Below are positions 8,071-16,425 of a stretch of DNA of 39,011 nucleotides, one piece after another. Made by a program: the position numbers and the translations under genes. Numbering within the stretch: position 1 is the stretch's first letter; each line of letters starts with the position of its first letter. A model generated the notes under the pieces. That model searched no databases. It saw only the letters and a program-made list of their open reading frames with translations, and was not told the origin of the DNA. Source of the stretch: Verrucomicrobiota bacterium (lineage in GTDB: Bacteria; Verrucomicrobiota; Verrucomicrobiia; Limisphaerales; UBA11320); contig JACQFQ010000078.1 of the NCBI GenBank assembly GCA_016199985.1, positions 1 to 39,011 of the forward strand, in the 5' to 3' direction.

Positions 8071-9747
8071 TCAGCCCAGGGTGACGCGCATCACCTCAGA
8101 GATAGTCGTCAATCCGCGGAGAGCCTTGAGCACTCCATCGTGCACCATGGGGCGGAAGCTGGCGTGCGTCTCGGCCGCTTCCCTCAATCGGCTGGCGTCG
8201 ACCCCCCGCGTGATCAGGCTCTGGCAATTCTCGTCAGGCACGAACATCTCATACACGCCCACGCGCCCTGTGTAGCCCGCCTGACAAGCGTTGCATCCCT
8301 TCGCCTCCCACAGAGTCGGCGGCAGGTCGGAAGGCAGCTTGATCTTGATCTTGCTCAGGATCACTTCGGGGTGGGGAACCGGCACGCGACACTGCGGGCA
8401 GAGACGCCGGACAAGTCGTTGCCCGATCACGCCGGCCAACGTGGGCGCCAGCAGATACCCCTCGGCGCCCAGATCGATCAGCCGCGGCACCGCGCCCGGC
8501 GCGTCGTTCGTATGGAGAGTGGAGAACACGAGGTGCCCTGTGAGCGCGGCTCGCACCATCAGCTGCGCGGTTTCAGCGTCGCGCGTTTCCCCGATGAGGA
8601 TCACGTCGGGATCCTGCCGAAGCAGCGTCCTCAACCCTTCCGCGAACGTGAGGCCCACGGCCTCGATGATCTGCGTCTGGCGCACCAGGGGAAGCTGATA
8701 CTCGACCGGATCCTCCAACGTAAACACGCTCTTCTCCGCGGCGTTGATCTGGCTCAGGGCTGTGTAGAGCGTGGTGGTTTTGCCGCTGCCCGTGGGTCCC
8801 GTCACCAGGATGATTCCATGCGGGCGATCCAGTAGATCCCGGAATCGCCTCTCCATTTCCGGAAGCATGCCGAGACGGTCGAAATCGAGCTTCGTGGTGG
8901 CCTTGTCCAGAAGCCGAAGCACAATGCTCTCGCCAAAACAGGTCGGCAGGCTGGAAAGCCGCAGTCCGATCTCGCGCCCGGCCACCGTGACGCTGGAGCG
9001 GCCGCCTTGAGGCCGCCGAACATCCGCCACGTCCATCCTTCCCAGAATCTTGAATCGCGCGGCGAGCGCGAGCTGAAGCTCCTTCGGCATGAGGTAGCCG
9101 GGCTGCAGAATGCCATCCTTGCGCCATCGCACTCGAAGAAACTTTTCCTCGGGCTGGATATGAATATCGCTGGCGCCCATGACAACGGCTTCGTTGATGA
9201 TCCGGTCCGCGAGACGGATCATGGGCGCGTCGGTTTCGGTGGTCGTGGCGAGGGTTTCGCTGCCCAGCTTGAGGAGCTCGTCAACGAGTTGGTCCAGGCG
9301 CTCGCCCGAGGCGTAGTGCCGGTCGATCGCCTGAAGGATCTCCCCTTCCGCCGCCGCCACCAGTTCGATGCGCAGCTGCGTCGCCTGCTCAATGGCGTCG
9401 AAGGCCAGGACGTTCAACGGATCCGAAATCGCGACCCGGAGCAGCCCGTCGGCGAACGAGACCGGAATGGCGCAGAACCGCTGGGCGATCGGCTCGGGCA
9501 CCAGCGCGATGACCTCCTTTGGAATCTTGGACTTGGCCAGATCAACGCTCTGGGTCTGGGTCTTGGAGGCCAGGAAGCTGGCGAGCACCCGCTCGTTGAC
9601 GAAGCCGAGCTGAACCACGACCTCCCCCAGCATCCCCCCTTTGCGCTTCTGCTCGCGGAGGGCGAGGTCGAGTTGGGTCTGGCTCAGATGTCCCTGGTCG
9701 AGCAACCAGTCACCGAGGCGAGGCGTGATGGCGTTGGGGGCTGACAT
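8071..9747 (-). CDS. Type IV pilus/type II secretion assembly ATPase (PilB/GspE family)
   Basis: Hexameric cytoplasmic ATPase that powers pilus or pseudopilus extension. The 558-residue protein has the MshEN/GspE N-terminal domain (RLGDWLLDQGHLSQTQLDLA), then the RecA-like core. The Walker A motif GPTGSGKT is at residues 317-324, an Asp box at FTLEDPVEYQLP, Walker B DVILIGE at 381-387, and a His box at TGHLVFSTLHTNDAPGA. A tetracysteine zinc site (C450, C453, C485, C488) is present, which supports an extension ATPase of the PilB/GspE type and not the PilT retraction type. It is the first gene of the large co-directional block; the major pilin gene lies 238 bp upstream with a strong hairpin between them. 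Confidence 0.95.
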   Translation of the reverse strand: MSAPNAITPRLGDWLLDQGHLSQTQLDLALREQKRKGGMLGEVVVQLGFVNERVLASFLASKTQTQSVDLAKSKIPKEVIALVPEPIAQRFCAIPVSFADGLLRVAISDPLNVLAFDAIEQATQLRIELVAAAEGEILQAIDRHYASGERLDQLVDELLKLGSETLATTTETDAPMIRLADRIINEAVVMGASDIHIQPEEKFLRVRWRKDGILQPGYLMPKELQLALAARFKILGRMDVADVRRPQGGRSSVTVAGREIGLRLSSLPTCFGESIVLRLLDKATTKLDFDRLGMLPEMERRFRDLLDRPHGIILVTGPTGSGKTTTLYTALSQINAAEKSVFTLEDPVEYQLPLVRQTQIIEAVGLTFAEGLRTLLRQDPDVILIGETRDAETAQLMVRAALTGHLVFSTLHTNDAPGAVPRLIDLGAEGYLLAPTLAGVIGQRLVRRLCPQCRVPVPHPEVILSKIKIKLPSDLPPTLWEAKGCNACQAGYTGRVGVYEMFVPDENCQSLITRGVDASRLREAAETHASFRPMVHDGVLKALRGLTTISEVMRVTLG

Positions 9748-9985
9748 ATTGCTTCCCTCTTAATCGACAGGCCGGCGGAAGTCTCCAACTCCCAATTCAC
9801 CGCGGTCCTCAACCCTGAACTGAATACTACGATCCGGCCCCCGGCGCCGCGGCACGGCGCGGCGAACCCGGCAACGACAACACGCCGGGGGTCGCCCCCG
9901 GCGTGTTTGCCTTACTCACAGTCGCATCCTGAACCTCAGGCTGCGTAAAAAGGTTTGTCCCCGCGTCCCGGACTCCCTGCGGGAA
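9748..9985. other. Intergenic region between major pilin and assembly ATPase genes
   Basis: A 238-bp stretch without a gene. It contains the 13-bp hairpin described separately at 9879-9907. The 130 bp between that hairpin and the ATPase start are GC-rich and could hold a secondary promoter, but I see no convincing -35/-10 pair or -24/-12 element. Confidence 0.6.
9879..9907 (-). terminator. Perfect 13-bp hairpin downstream of the major pilin gene
   Basis: Arms at 9879-9891 and 9895-9907 are exact reverse complements with a 3-nt loop. On the minus strand the hairpin lies about 80 bp after the pilin stop codon and is followed by a weakly T-rich tail (GTCGTTGCC), not a clean U-tract. It could be a partial terminator, or a 3' stabiliser that lets the pilin be made in excess over the assembly genes. 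Read-through into the ATPase gene is likely. Confidence 0.6.
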
Positions 9986-10627
9986 TCACTGATGGGCGAG
10001 GTATATGTACACAGTCACCGTGCCGGCGGCCGCCGCGCTGTAGATGCAGCGCCCGACCCGGTCGGCCGCCGTGCCCGAGTTCACCACGCCATCGATAATG
10101 CTGTTGAGGACGATCGCGTCGGCGATGGCCACCTGCGGGATCATCAGGCTCACGACATTCTGCCCCGCCGTGAAATCCGCCGTGGCCGCGTTGCTATCGA
10201 GGTCAAAGTTGTCCCCGCCCGCAGCCGCCGTGGGGTTGACTGCCGCGGCGGCAACGGCGGCCAGGACACGGACATGGGTCCGCGTTGTCAGAGCGCCTGT
10301 GGTGGCCGTGGAGCCGATGGGGACGCCGACCAGCTTGTCGATGAAGCCGGCCGCCACCAGATCGGCGTCGAAGCGTCCTGTGGGCGTGGCGGTGTCCGCG
10401 GCGCCGGTTCCAGACCGCAGCGGGAAGCTGTTGCTCCGGGAGTAATAGTCCGCGACGGCTGTTTTGAGCGCGTTGAAAACCAGCGAAGTCCCGCTGACCT
10501 TGCTGCGAGCGATCGCGTTCATCACCTTGGGGACCAGCACGGCAGCGAGGATCGCAATGATCGCAATCACGCCAATCATCTCGATCAGCGTGAATCCCGC
10601 CCGTGACTTTATCTGTTTCGTTTTCAT
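9986..10627 (-). CDS. Major type IV pilin/pseudopilin (prepilin)
   Basis: A 213-residue prepilin. The leader is basic and ends at Gly11, followed by FTLIEMIGVIAIIAILAAVL with Glu at mature position 5, so cleavage should fall between G11 and F12. After the hydrophobic helix comes the helical spine (VMNAIARSKVSGTSLVFNAL) and a Thr/Ala/Gly-rich globular domain. Only one Cys is visible, near the C-terminus, so there is no classical type IVa disulphide loop. It lies upstream of the ATPase gene and is separated from it by a strong hairpin, which fits the most highly expressed subunit. An AGGA sequence lies about 15 nt upstream of the ATG, a long spacing. Whether the fibre is an adhesive pilus or a secretion pseudopilus cannot be told from sequence. 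Confidence 0.85.
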   Translation of the reverse strand: MKTKQIKSRAGFTLIEMIGVIAIIAILAAVLVPKVMNAIARSKVSGTSLVFNALKTAVADYYSRSNSFPLRSGTGAADTATPTGRFDADLVAAGFIDKLVGVPIGSTATTGALTTRTHVRVLAAVAAAAVNPTAAAGGDNFDLDSNAATADFTAGQNVVSLMIPQVAIADAIVLNSIIDGVVNSGTAADRVGRCIYSAAAAGTVTVYIYLAHQ

Positions 10628-11106
10628 CGGTTCAGCGTCGTTCCTGAGAAACCTCGGAGCTTATTCGGCGTCCATCGCTATCCAGCTCGTTCGCCTCCCC
10701 AATTCGCTGCTCGGCATTCGCCGCGAGGACTTCTCTTGAAGCCGTTATCGGTGGGAACGATCAGTAACTTTAGCGGGCAGTGAGAAGGCAAGAAGGTTCG
10801 GGCAACAGTCGCCAAGGAGGTGTGCGAGATAGAGGATATCCCGCAGAAACGATCCGTTGCCCGAACAAATCGAGGCGGCATGTCCGGCCGGAGGACACCG
10901 CATGTCACCCTCCCCCGCGCCCAATGCGCCTCTCAGTGATCAACAACAACGGCTGCGGCCAGGATAACCGAACCGATTCGCAGTGAGCTCCGATCAAAGG
11001 GTGTTTGCAAGAAAAAATCGCCTTCGACAGCGGAATCGGCCGCCGCCAGCAGCCACGCGCGCGCGGGTTGCGGGCGGAGGAATCCTGAAGGCAGAGGGCG
11101 CGAAGC
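10628..11106. other. Intergenic region between the Wsp-like operon and the pilin gene
   Basis: About 480 bp without a convincing gene. It must hold the pilin promoter and the end of the Wsp-like transcript, both read on the minus strand. I looked for a -24/-12 sigma-54 site (common before pilin genes) and did not find one. A T6 run at 11013-11018 (minus-strand sense) is preceded only by a weak stem. A 76-codon open frame on the minus strand here has no recognisable features and no good ribosome-binding site. Confidence 0.5.
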
Positions 11107-13293
11107 CTAGGCCGCCCGGCGACCCGGCGGCGCGGTCTGCGTGGCGGCGCGGAATATGGCGGCCTCAAGCTCCTTGGGCCGAACGGGCTTGGAGACATAG
11201 TCGTCCATGCCCGCCTGGAGGCAGAGTTCCCGATCGCCCTGAAGCGCGTTCGCGGTGAGGGCCACCAACCAGGGCCGGGGCGAGGAGCCGAATCGCTCCC
11301 GTATCGCGCGAGCAGCGGCGTAGCCGTCCATGACGGGCATCTGGACGTCCAGGAACACCAGGTCGAAATGTTCCTCCATCACCGCTTGAAGAGCCTCGGC
11401 CCCGTTCAACACGATACGGGGCGCGTAGCCCATCCGACGAAGCATCGACTGCGTGACCTTCTGATTCACGGGGCTGTCGTCCGCCACAAGGATGCGCAGA
11501 GCCTTCGTCGCCGCCAGCTCATGGTTGATCTCCCCGCCCGCGACTCCTCGCCGCTCCGGCGCTTCCAGGTCCAGGGCGCGACAGAGGGACTGCAGAAGCT
11601 GACGGGAGCGGATCGGCTTGTAGGCGACGCTCCGAACCCCCCGGTCCGTCCAGGCGGCGTCCAGAGCGCGGCTGCGGATGGAGGAAAGCAACATGATGGG
11701 CAGCCGTTCCCCATGGGGCAGGCGCCTGACGGACTCGACCAGCTTCACCGGCTCGATCTCGGGAAGTTGATGGTCGACGATCGCGAGATCGAATCGCTCT
11801 CCCTGGATCATCCGGCTCAGGGCGTCGCTGCCCGTCGCCACCGCCGTCACCTCCATGCCCCAGGCCGTGGCGCAGCGATCGACGTGATTTCGCGAGGATT
11901 CGTTGTCCTCAACCAGGAGGAGTCGCTTTCCGGCAAGGAGTGGAACGACGTCCACGGTCCTCGACGGCTGAGCGTCGCAGGCGTTGAACGGTAGGACGAA
12001 GTGGAAGACAGACCCCCGGCCCGCCACGCTCTCGACCCACATCTTTCCCGACATCAGCTCCGCCAACCGTTTGCAAATCGCGAGGCCCAGCCCTGTGCCC
12101 CCGTACTCGCGGGTCGTGGAACAATCCACTTGGCTGAATGCTTGAAACAATCGCTCCATGCGGTCGGCAGGAATGCCAATCCCCGTGTCGCGGACGGAGA
12201 ATTGCAACTCGACGCGATGCCCGCCTTCCGAACGGCCCGCGCCGGCTAGACTGACGCGGACAAGCACCTCGCCTTTCGTCGTGAACTTCACGGCGTTCCC
12301 GGCGAGGTTCAGAAGGATCTGCCTGAGCCGAGTGACATCGCCCAGGAGATGATCGGGAACGTCCTCGTCGACCTCCTGCCCCAGATCGATCCCCTTCTCG
12401 CTCATCTTGGGAGCGAGCAGTTCCAGCACCTCCTCCACGCACTGGCGCAGGCTGAAGGGATGCTTCTCAATCCCCATCTTTCCAGCCTCGATTTTTGAAA
12501 AATCGAGGATGTCGTTGATGATGCCCAGCAAAGCCTCCGAGCTGTGACGGATCGTTTCGACGAAATCCTGCTGTTCCTCGTCCAGCAGGGTGTCCTTCAG
12601 CAGCGCCGCCATGCCAAGCACGCCGTTCATCGGAGTGCGGATCTCGTGGCTCATGTTCGCGAGGAACTCGGACTTAGCACGGGTCGCCTCCTCGAGCTTC
12701 TGATTCAGGACGTTGAGAGAAGTGTTGCTGGCGATGAGCTGCTGCTGGCTTTCCCGCAGCGCGCGGAAAGCGTGATCACGCTGTTGTTGGACAATGTAGG
12801 CGTGGCTGTGGTAGCGGATGCGGGCGACCAACTCGACCCGATCGGGGAGCTTCACCACATAGTCGTTGGCGCCGGCCGAAAACGCCTCCCGCTTGGTCTC
12901 CGCCTCCTCGCGAGCGGAGAAAACGATCACCGGGGTGTCGCGCGTGACAGGATCCTCCCGATAGCGGCGCACTAGGGCGAGCCCGTCGATGCCGGGCATG
13001 ACAAGGTCCTGAAGAATCAGGGCCGGCTTGAGCTCACGCGCGACTCTCGGCGCGTCGTGGGCATCGGCGCAGTAGTGGAGGCAAAGATCCGTTTCCTGAG
13101 CCAGCATGCGCCTGACCGACTCGGCAACCAGGGCCTGATCATCGACGAGAAGAATGAGCGCGGGGGTGTCCAATCCCTCCGCCCGTCCGAGGCCTGCCGC
13201 CGAGGCTTCGGAAACCGAGCGCCCCGCGGCGTCCGCAGGCTGCGAATTGCCGGCTCCTGGCCAAGTCTCCTGGCTTTTTTCTTTTTCCTTCAT
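11107..13293 (-). CDS. WspR-like receiver fused to hybrid histidine kinase (REC-stalk-HisKA-HATPase-REC-REC)
   Basis: A 728-residue soluble signalling protein. The first receiver (about 45-160, phospho-acceptor D96 in LILQDLVMPGIDG) and the following helix (ARIRYHSHAYIVQQQRDHAF, RALRESQQQL) closely follow the receiver and stalk of WspR as I recall that family. After the stalk there is no GGDEF domain. Instead there is a HisKA domain (H216 in NMSHEIRTPMNGVLGM) and a HATPase domain (NLAGNAVKFT, DTGIGIPADRMERLF, GGTGLGLAI). Two receivers then follow, with D507 (IVDHQLPEI) and D649 (FLDVQMPVMDG). There is no transmembrane segment and no Hpt domain. It is the last gene of the Wsp-like operon, 49 bp after wspE. 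The ATG at 13291-13293 was chosen because GAGAGG lies just upstream; a TTG at 13365 would overlap wspE by 23 bp. Domain calls are firm; the pathway role is inferred. Confidence 0.9.
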   Translation of the reverse strand: MKEKEKSQETWPGAGNSQPADAAGRSVSEASAAGLGRAEGLDTPALILLVDDQALVAESVRRMLAQETDLCLHYCADAHDAPRVARELKPALILQDLVMPGIDGLALVRRYREDPVTRDTPVIVFSAREEAETKREAFSAGANDYVVKLPDRVELVARIRYHSHAYIVQQQRDHAFRALRESQQQLIASNTSLNVLNQKLEEATRAKSEFLANMSHEIRTPMNGVLGMAALLKDTLLDEEQQDFVETIRHSSEALLGIINDILDFSKIEAGKMGIEKHPFSLRQCVEEVLELLAPKMSEKGIDLGQEVDEDVPDHLLGDVTRLRQILLNLAGNAVKFTTKGEVLVRVSLAGAGRSEGGHRVELQFSVRDTGIGIPADRMERLFQAFSQVDCSTTREYGGTGLGLAICKRLAELMSGKMWVESVAGRGSVFHFVLPFNACDAQPSRTVDVVPLLAGKRLLLVEDNESSRNHVDRCATAWGMEVTAVATGSDALSRMIQGERFDLAIVDHQLPEIEPVKLVESVRRLPHGERLPIMLLSSIRSRALDAAWTDRGVRSVAYKPIRSRQLLQSLCRALDLEAPERRGVAGGEINHELAATKALRILVADDSPVNQKVTQSMLRRMGYAPRIVLNGAEALQAVMEEHFDLVFLDVQMPVMDGYAAARAIRERFGSSPRPWLVALTANALQGDRELCLQAGMDDYVSKPVRPKELEAAIFRAATQTAPPGRRAA

Positions 13294-13342
13294 TGCGCCT
13301 CTCAAGTCCCACTCTCCCGCGTCGCACTCTTGTCGTCCCCGA

Positions 13343-15730
13343 TCAAGCGGCTTGCGCGGTTCCAATCAGGTCTTCAACCGCTCTTATCAAGGTATCGTCA
13401 TGAAAGCTGCCCTTGGAAAGGTAATAGTCCGCCCCTGCCTCCAGGCCGCGTCGCCGGTCTTCCTCCCTGTCTTTGTAGGAAACGATCATGGCGGGCAGGG
13501 ATTTCAGATGGGGGTCCTGCTTCAGCATCGACACGAGCTCGATGCCGTCCATCCTGGGCATATCGACATCGCTGATCACCAGGTCAAATCGTCCCGCTTG
13601 AAGCATGTTCCATCCGTCCATGCCATCCACCGCGACCTCCACCTGGTAACCGCGGGAGGAAAGGAGCTTTCGTTCGAGCTCCCGCACTGTGAGGGAGTCG
13701 TCGACGACAAGGATGCGCTTCATGCCTCGTATTGAGGCATCGTCTCGGTAGATGCCCAGCTTCGTCAGCGAGCCGGTGTCCGCCAGTTTTTCAATGGTGC
13801 GCACGAGATCCTCCACATCGACGATCAGCACGGGCGCTCCGTCCTCCATAACCGAGCCGGCGCTGATGTCCTTCACCTTGCCCAGGCGGGCGTCCAGTGG
13901 CTGCACCACGAGCTCGCGCTCGCCGAGGAAAGCGTCCACCGCCAGTCCGTAGCGCTGATTGCTTTCTCCCAGAACGACCACCGGAACGGAGTCTGTCCTT
14001 TGGGAAGGCTCCGGGTATCCGAGAACCTGGTGAGCGGAGACGAGCCCGATCCGTCGGCCCTCCAGCTGGAAATGTTGCCGGCCCTCCATGGATTCGATCT
14101 GGGCTCGATTGAGCTTCAAGGTTCGCAGCACATGGGACAGCGAGAACGCGTACGGCTCGCCCCCGATCCGCACGAGAAGGGTGCGAAGAACGGAGAGAGT
14201 CAGGGGCAGCTGAAGCTGGAATCGCGTGCCCTTTGTCTTTTCGGAAAGCACGCGGATCGTTCCGCGCACGCCCTTGACCATGCTCTGCACCACGTCCAGC
14301 CCCACGCCTCGGCCGGAGATCTCCGTCACCTCCTCCTTCACGCTGAACCCGGGAAGAAACAAAAACTCCAGAAGCTCCGCGGCGCTGAGGTTCGCCGCGG
14401 TCTCCTTGGTGGTGAGCCCTCGCTTCACGACGCTCTTGCGCACCTTTTCGATCTCGATGCCGCGGCCGTCGTCCGACACCGCGATCAAGAGACGACCCGC
14501 GCTGTGCCTCGCTTCGACGCGCAGTGTTCCTTCGCGGGGTTTCGAGATCTTCTCCCGATCGTCCGGAGACTCCAACCCGTGGTCGATGGCGTTTCGGATC
14601 AGGTGGGTGAGCGGCGCCTCGAGCCTTTCGAGGATGTCGCGATCCACCCGCGTGTCCTCCCCCTCGATAACAAGCCGCACTTCCTTCCCCAGCGTCCGGG
14701 CAACGTCGCGAACCATCCGCGGAAACCCGTGCAGTCCGTCCGAGAACGGGCGCATCCGGCAAGCCAGGGCCTCGTGGTAAAGCCGATGGGAGAGATTGGA
14801 CGAGCGACGGTCGAAGTTATCCAGCTCGGCATGGCGCGTGGCCAGGAGCTCCTGGCAGGCGCCGAGCGTGGCCCGGGTCTCCGCCCACGCCGCCGTGGTT
14901 CGATCGTCCATCCACGCGCCCCCCATGGATTCCTCCACGACTTGCAGAGCGGCGCCCAGATCGCCATGGAGCTCCTTCAGCCGAAGGAGCGACTCGCCGA
15001 AAGGGCGAAGCCACCGCGACTCCACCAACGACTCGCCGGCGAGCCCCAGCATGCGATTCACATGCTCCGCCTTCACCCGCAACACGCGTTCGCTGTATTC
15101 GCGGTTCGAGGCCTTGCCGCTCCCGGGCGTCGGAGCGTCGCTGGATCCGGACCGCTCCGAGACGCCCTGAAGCGCGGAGGCCTGCGAGGGAGCCGGAACG
15201 GCCGCGGGCGTGAACTTAACGACCGGAGGAGCCGTCTCCGGCGGAGCAACGATCGCTGGGCTGGCGTTCGGTTCGTGGGACACGGCCACGGAGGGACTCG
15301 AGCCGGGGGCCGTCATTGATTCGGCGTTGAGCAGGTTCTGCAGCCGAGCCACATAATCGTCAACGAGCCCCTTGTCCTGGTTCTCCCAGCGCGCCGCTTC
15401 GCTGTCCGAGCTCTTCGAGATCTGCGCCAGAAGATCCACTCCCGCCAGAAGGACATCCACCTGCTCCCGCTGAAGCCGGAGCCGATTGCGCTGCGCCGCG
15501 ACAAAGCAATCCTCCATCAGGTGCGACACGCGAACCGCGGCCGCGAGGTTCACGATCCGGGCGGCGCCCTTCAAAGAATGGGCCGAACGCATCATGACCT
15601 CAAGCTGCCGCGGGCTCGCGGGATCCTGCTCCAGCGCCAGCAACCCCTGCGTGATGTTGCCCAATTGCGTGTCCGCCTCAGTGCGGAAGAGGTCCATCAT
15701 CGACATCTCGCTCAGATCAGGCTCGCTCAT
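13343..15730 (-). CDS. wspE: Hybrid chemosensory kinase WspE (CheA-REC)
   Basis: The central kinase of the Wsp-like system, 795 residues. Domains in order: Hpt at about 10-110 with H51 in RSAHSLKGAARIV; a Pro/Ala/Ser-rich linker; a CheA dimerisation/catalytic core with LTHLIRNAIDHGLESPDDRE and VSDDGRGIEIEKVRK; a CheW-like domain (LPLTLSVLRTLLVRIGGEPY); and a C-terminal receiver with D721 in LVISDVDMPRMDG. The CheA-CheW-REC order and the sequence around the Hpt match WspE and not flagellar CheA. The ATG overlaps the upstream CheW gene by 4 bp (ATGA). It probably autophosphorylates in response to the chemoreceptor and passes phosphate to its own receiver and to the downstream hybrid kinase. Confidence 0.9.
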   Translation of the reverse strand: MSEPDLSEMSMMDLFRTEADTQLGNITQGLLALEQDPASPRQLEVMMRSAHSLKGAARIVNLAAAVRVSHLMEDCFVAAQRNRLRLQREQVDVLLAGVDLLAQISKSSDSEAARWENQDKGLVDDYVARLQNLLNAESMTAPGSSPSVAVSHEPNASPAIVAPPETAPPVVKFTPAAVPAPSQASALQGVSERSGSSDAPTPGSGKASNREYSERVLRVKAEHVNRMLGLAGESLVESRWLRPFGESLLRLKELHGDLGAALQVVEESMGGAWMDDRTTAAWAETRATLGACQELLATRHAELDNFDRRSSNLSHRLYHEALACRMRPFSDGLHGFPRMVRDVARTLGKEVRLVIEGEDTRVDRDILERLEAPLTHLIRNAIDHGLESPDDREKISKPREGTLRVEARHSAGRLLIAVSDDGRGIEIEKVRKSVVKRGLTTKETAANLSAAELLEFLFLPGFSVKEEVTEISGRGVGLDVVQSMVKGVRGTIRVLSEKTKGTRFQLQLPLTLSVLRTLLVRIGGEPYAFSLSHVLRTLKLNRAQIESMEGRQHFQLEGRRIGLVSAHQVLGYPEPSQRTDSVPVVVLGESNQRYGLAVDAFLGERELVVQPLDARLGKVKDISAGSVMEDGAPVLIVDVEDLVRTIEKLADTGSLTKLGIYRDDASIRGMKRILVVDDSLTVRELERKLLSSRGYQVEVAVDGMDGWNMLQAGRFDLVISDVDMPRMDGIELVSMLKQDPHLKSLPAMIVSYKDREEDRRRGLEAGADYYLSKGSFHDDTLIRAVEDLIGTAQAA

Positions 15731-16425
15731 CCCAGGCTCCGGTTTAGCAGTTCGAACAGTCGCTCCTCATCCAGCAGGCCCACAGATCTCTCCCGCCAGG
15801 AAATCATGCCGCTCACACAGCGTTTGCCGCTGTGAACGACCGTCGCGGGAAGGTCCTTGATGTCGCCGAGGCTGATGCGCGAGATGCCAAAGATCTCGTC
15901 GACGGGAAACGCGAATCGATCCGAGTCCTTCTTGGCGATCAGCATTCGTCTATGCGCGACGGCCCGCGACGAGGGGCCCTGCGGGTCGTCGTCGCGCCCG
16001 ATGTCGAGGGCCAGTTCCAACGACGCGCACACCACCAACTCCCCCCGCACATTCACGAGGCCCATCATTATTCCCTGCCGACGGTGCGGAATGGTCCTCA
16101 CGACGCGCCACTCCGTCACCTCCTGAAGCACTCTCATGGGAATCGCCAACGCCTCGGATCCCGAGCGGAAGACGAGAACGGAGAGCGTTCGCAGCGCCAT
16201 GTCCGCTTTCTTGGCCACGAAGTGCGACGACCATTCATCGCGATAACCCGGAGGGAGGCTGCGATCCAGCAGCCTGCTTGCGGCGGAGGAAAAGGCGGGG
16301 CAGTTGCGACAGTGCGTGTGAGCGCGCAGCTCTGGGCAGCGCCCGTCCCCCCAAACTCCGATCTCCTTCCAACAGGCCTTGAGTTCGGTTGCGTCGCTGG
16401 ACGCGCTCTCGATCGGCGGGTTCAT
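15727..16425 (-). CDS. wspD: CheW-like scaffold WspD with N-terminal Cys motif
   Basis: A 232-residue CheW-fold coupling protein joining the receptor to the kinase. The CheW domain spans about 80-225 (LSVLVFRSGSEALAIPMRVL, GLVNVRGELVVC, FAFPVDEIFGISRI). The N-terminus carries C18, C30, C39 and C42 with the signature CWKEIGVWGDGRCPEL then HCRNCPAF, which I recognise from WspD proteins. The spacing Cx11Cx8Cx2C suggests a metal or iron-sulphur site, but that is inference. The ATG at 16423-16425 was chosen because it overlaps the wspC stop by 4 bp (ATGA); the frame is open for 39 more codons upstream, all inside wspC. Confidence 0.88.
   Translation of the reverse strand: MNPPIESASSDATELKACWKEIGVWGDGRCPELRAHTHCRNCPAFSSAASRLLDRSLPPGYRDEWSSHFVAKKADMALRTLSVLVFRSGSEALAIPMRVLQEVTEWRVVRTIPHRRQGIMMGLVNVRGELVVCASLELALDIGRDDDPQGPSSRAVAHRRMLIAKKDSDRFAFPVDEIFGISRISLGDIKDLPATVVHSGKRCVSGMISWRERSVGLLDEERLFELLNRSLG

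Noticed and set aside
10628..10800. A sigma-54 promoter upstream of the major pilin gene
   Set aside because: No GG-N10-GC element with the expected TGGCAC/TTGC context was found on the minus strand.
10678..10908. A 76-codon minus-strand open frame between the Wsp-like operon and the pilin gene
   Set aside because: No ribosome-binding site, no conserved motif, and composition unlike the flanking genes.
11005..11045. A possible Rho-independent terminator after the hybrid kinase gene (T6 run on the minus strand)
   Set aside because: The stem preceding the T-run is only 3-4 bp, too weak to support the call.
13294..13365. An upstream TTG start for the hybrid kinase that adds 24 residues
   Set aside because: It would overlap wspE by 23 bp and has no ribosome-binding site, whereas the ATG at 13291-13293 has GAGAGG upstream.
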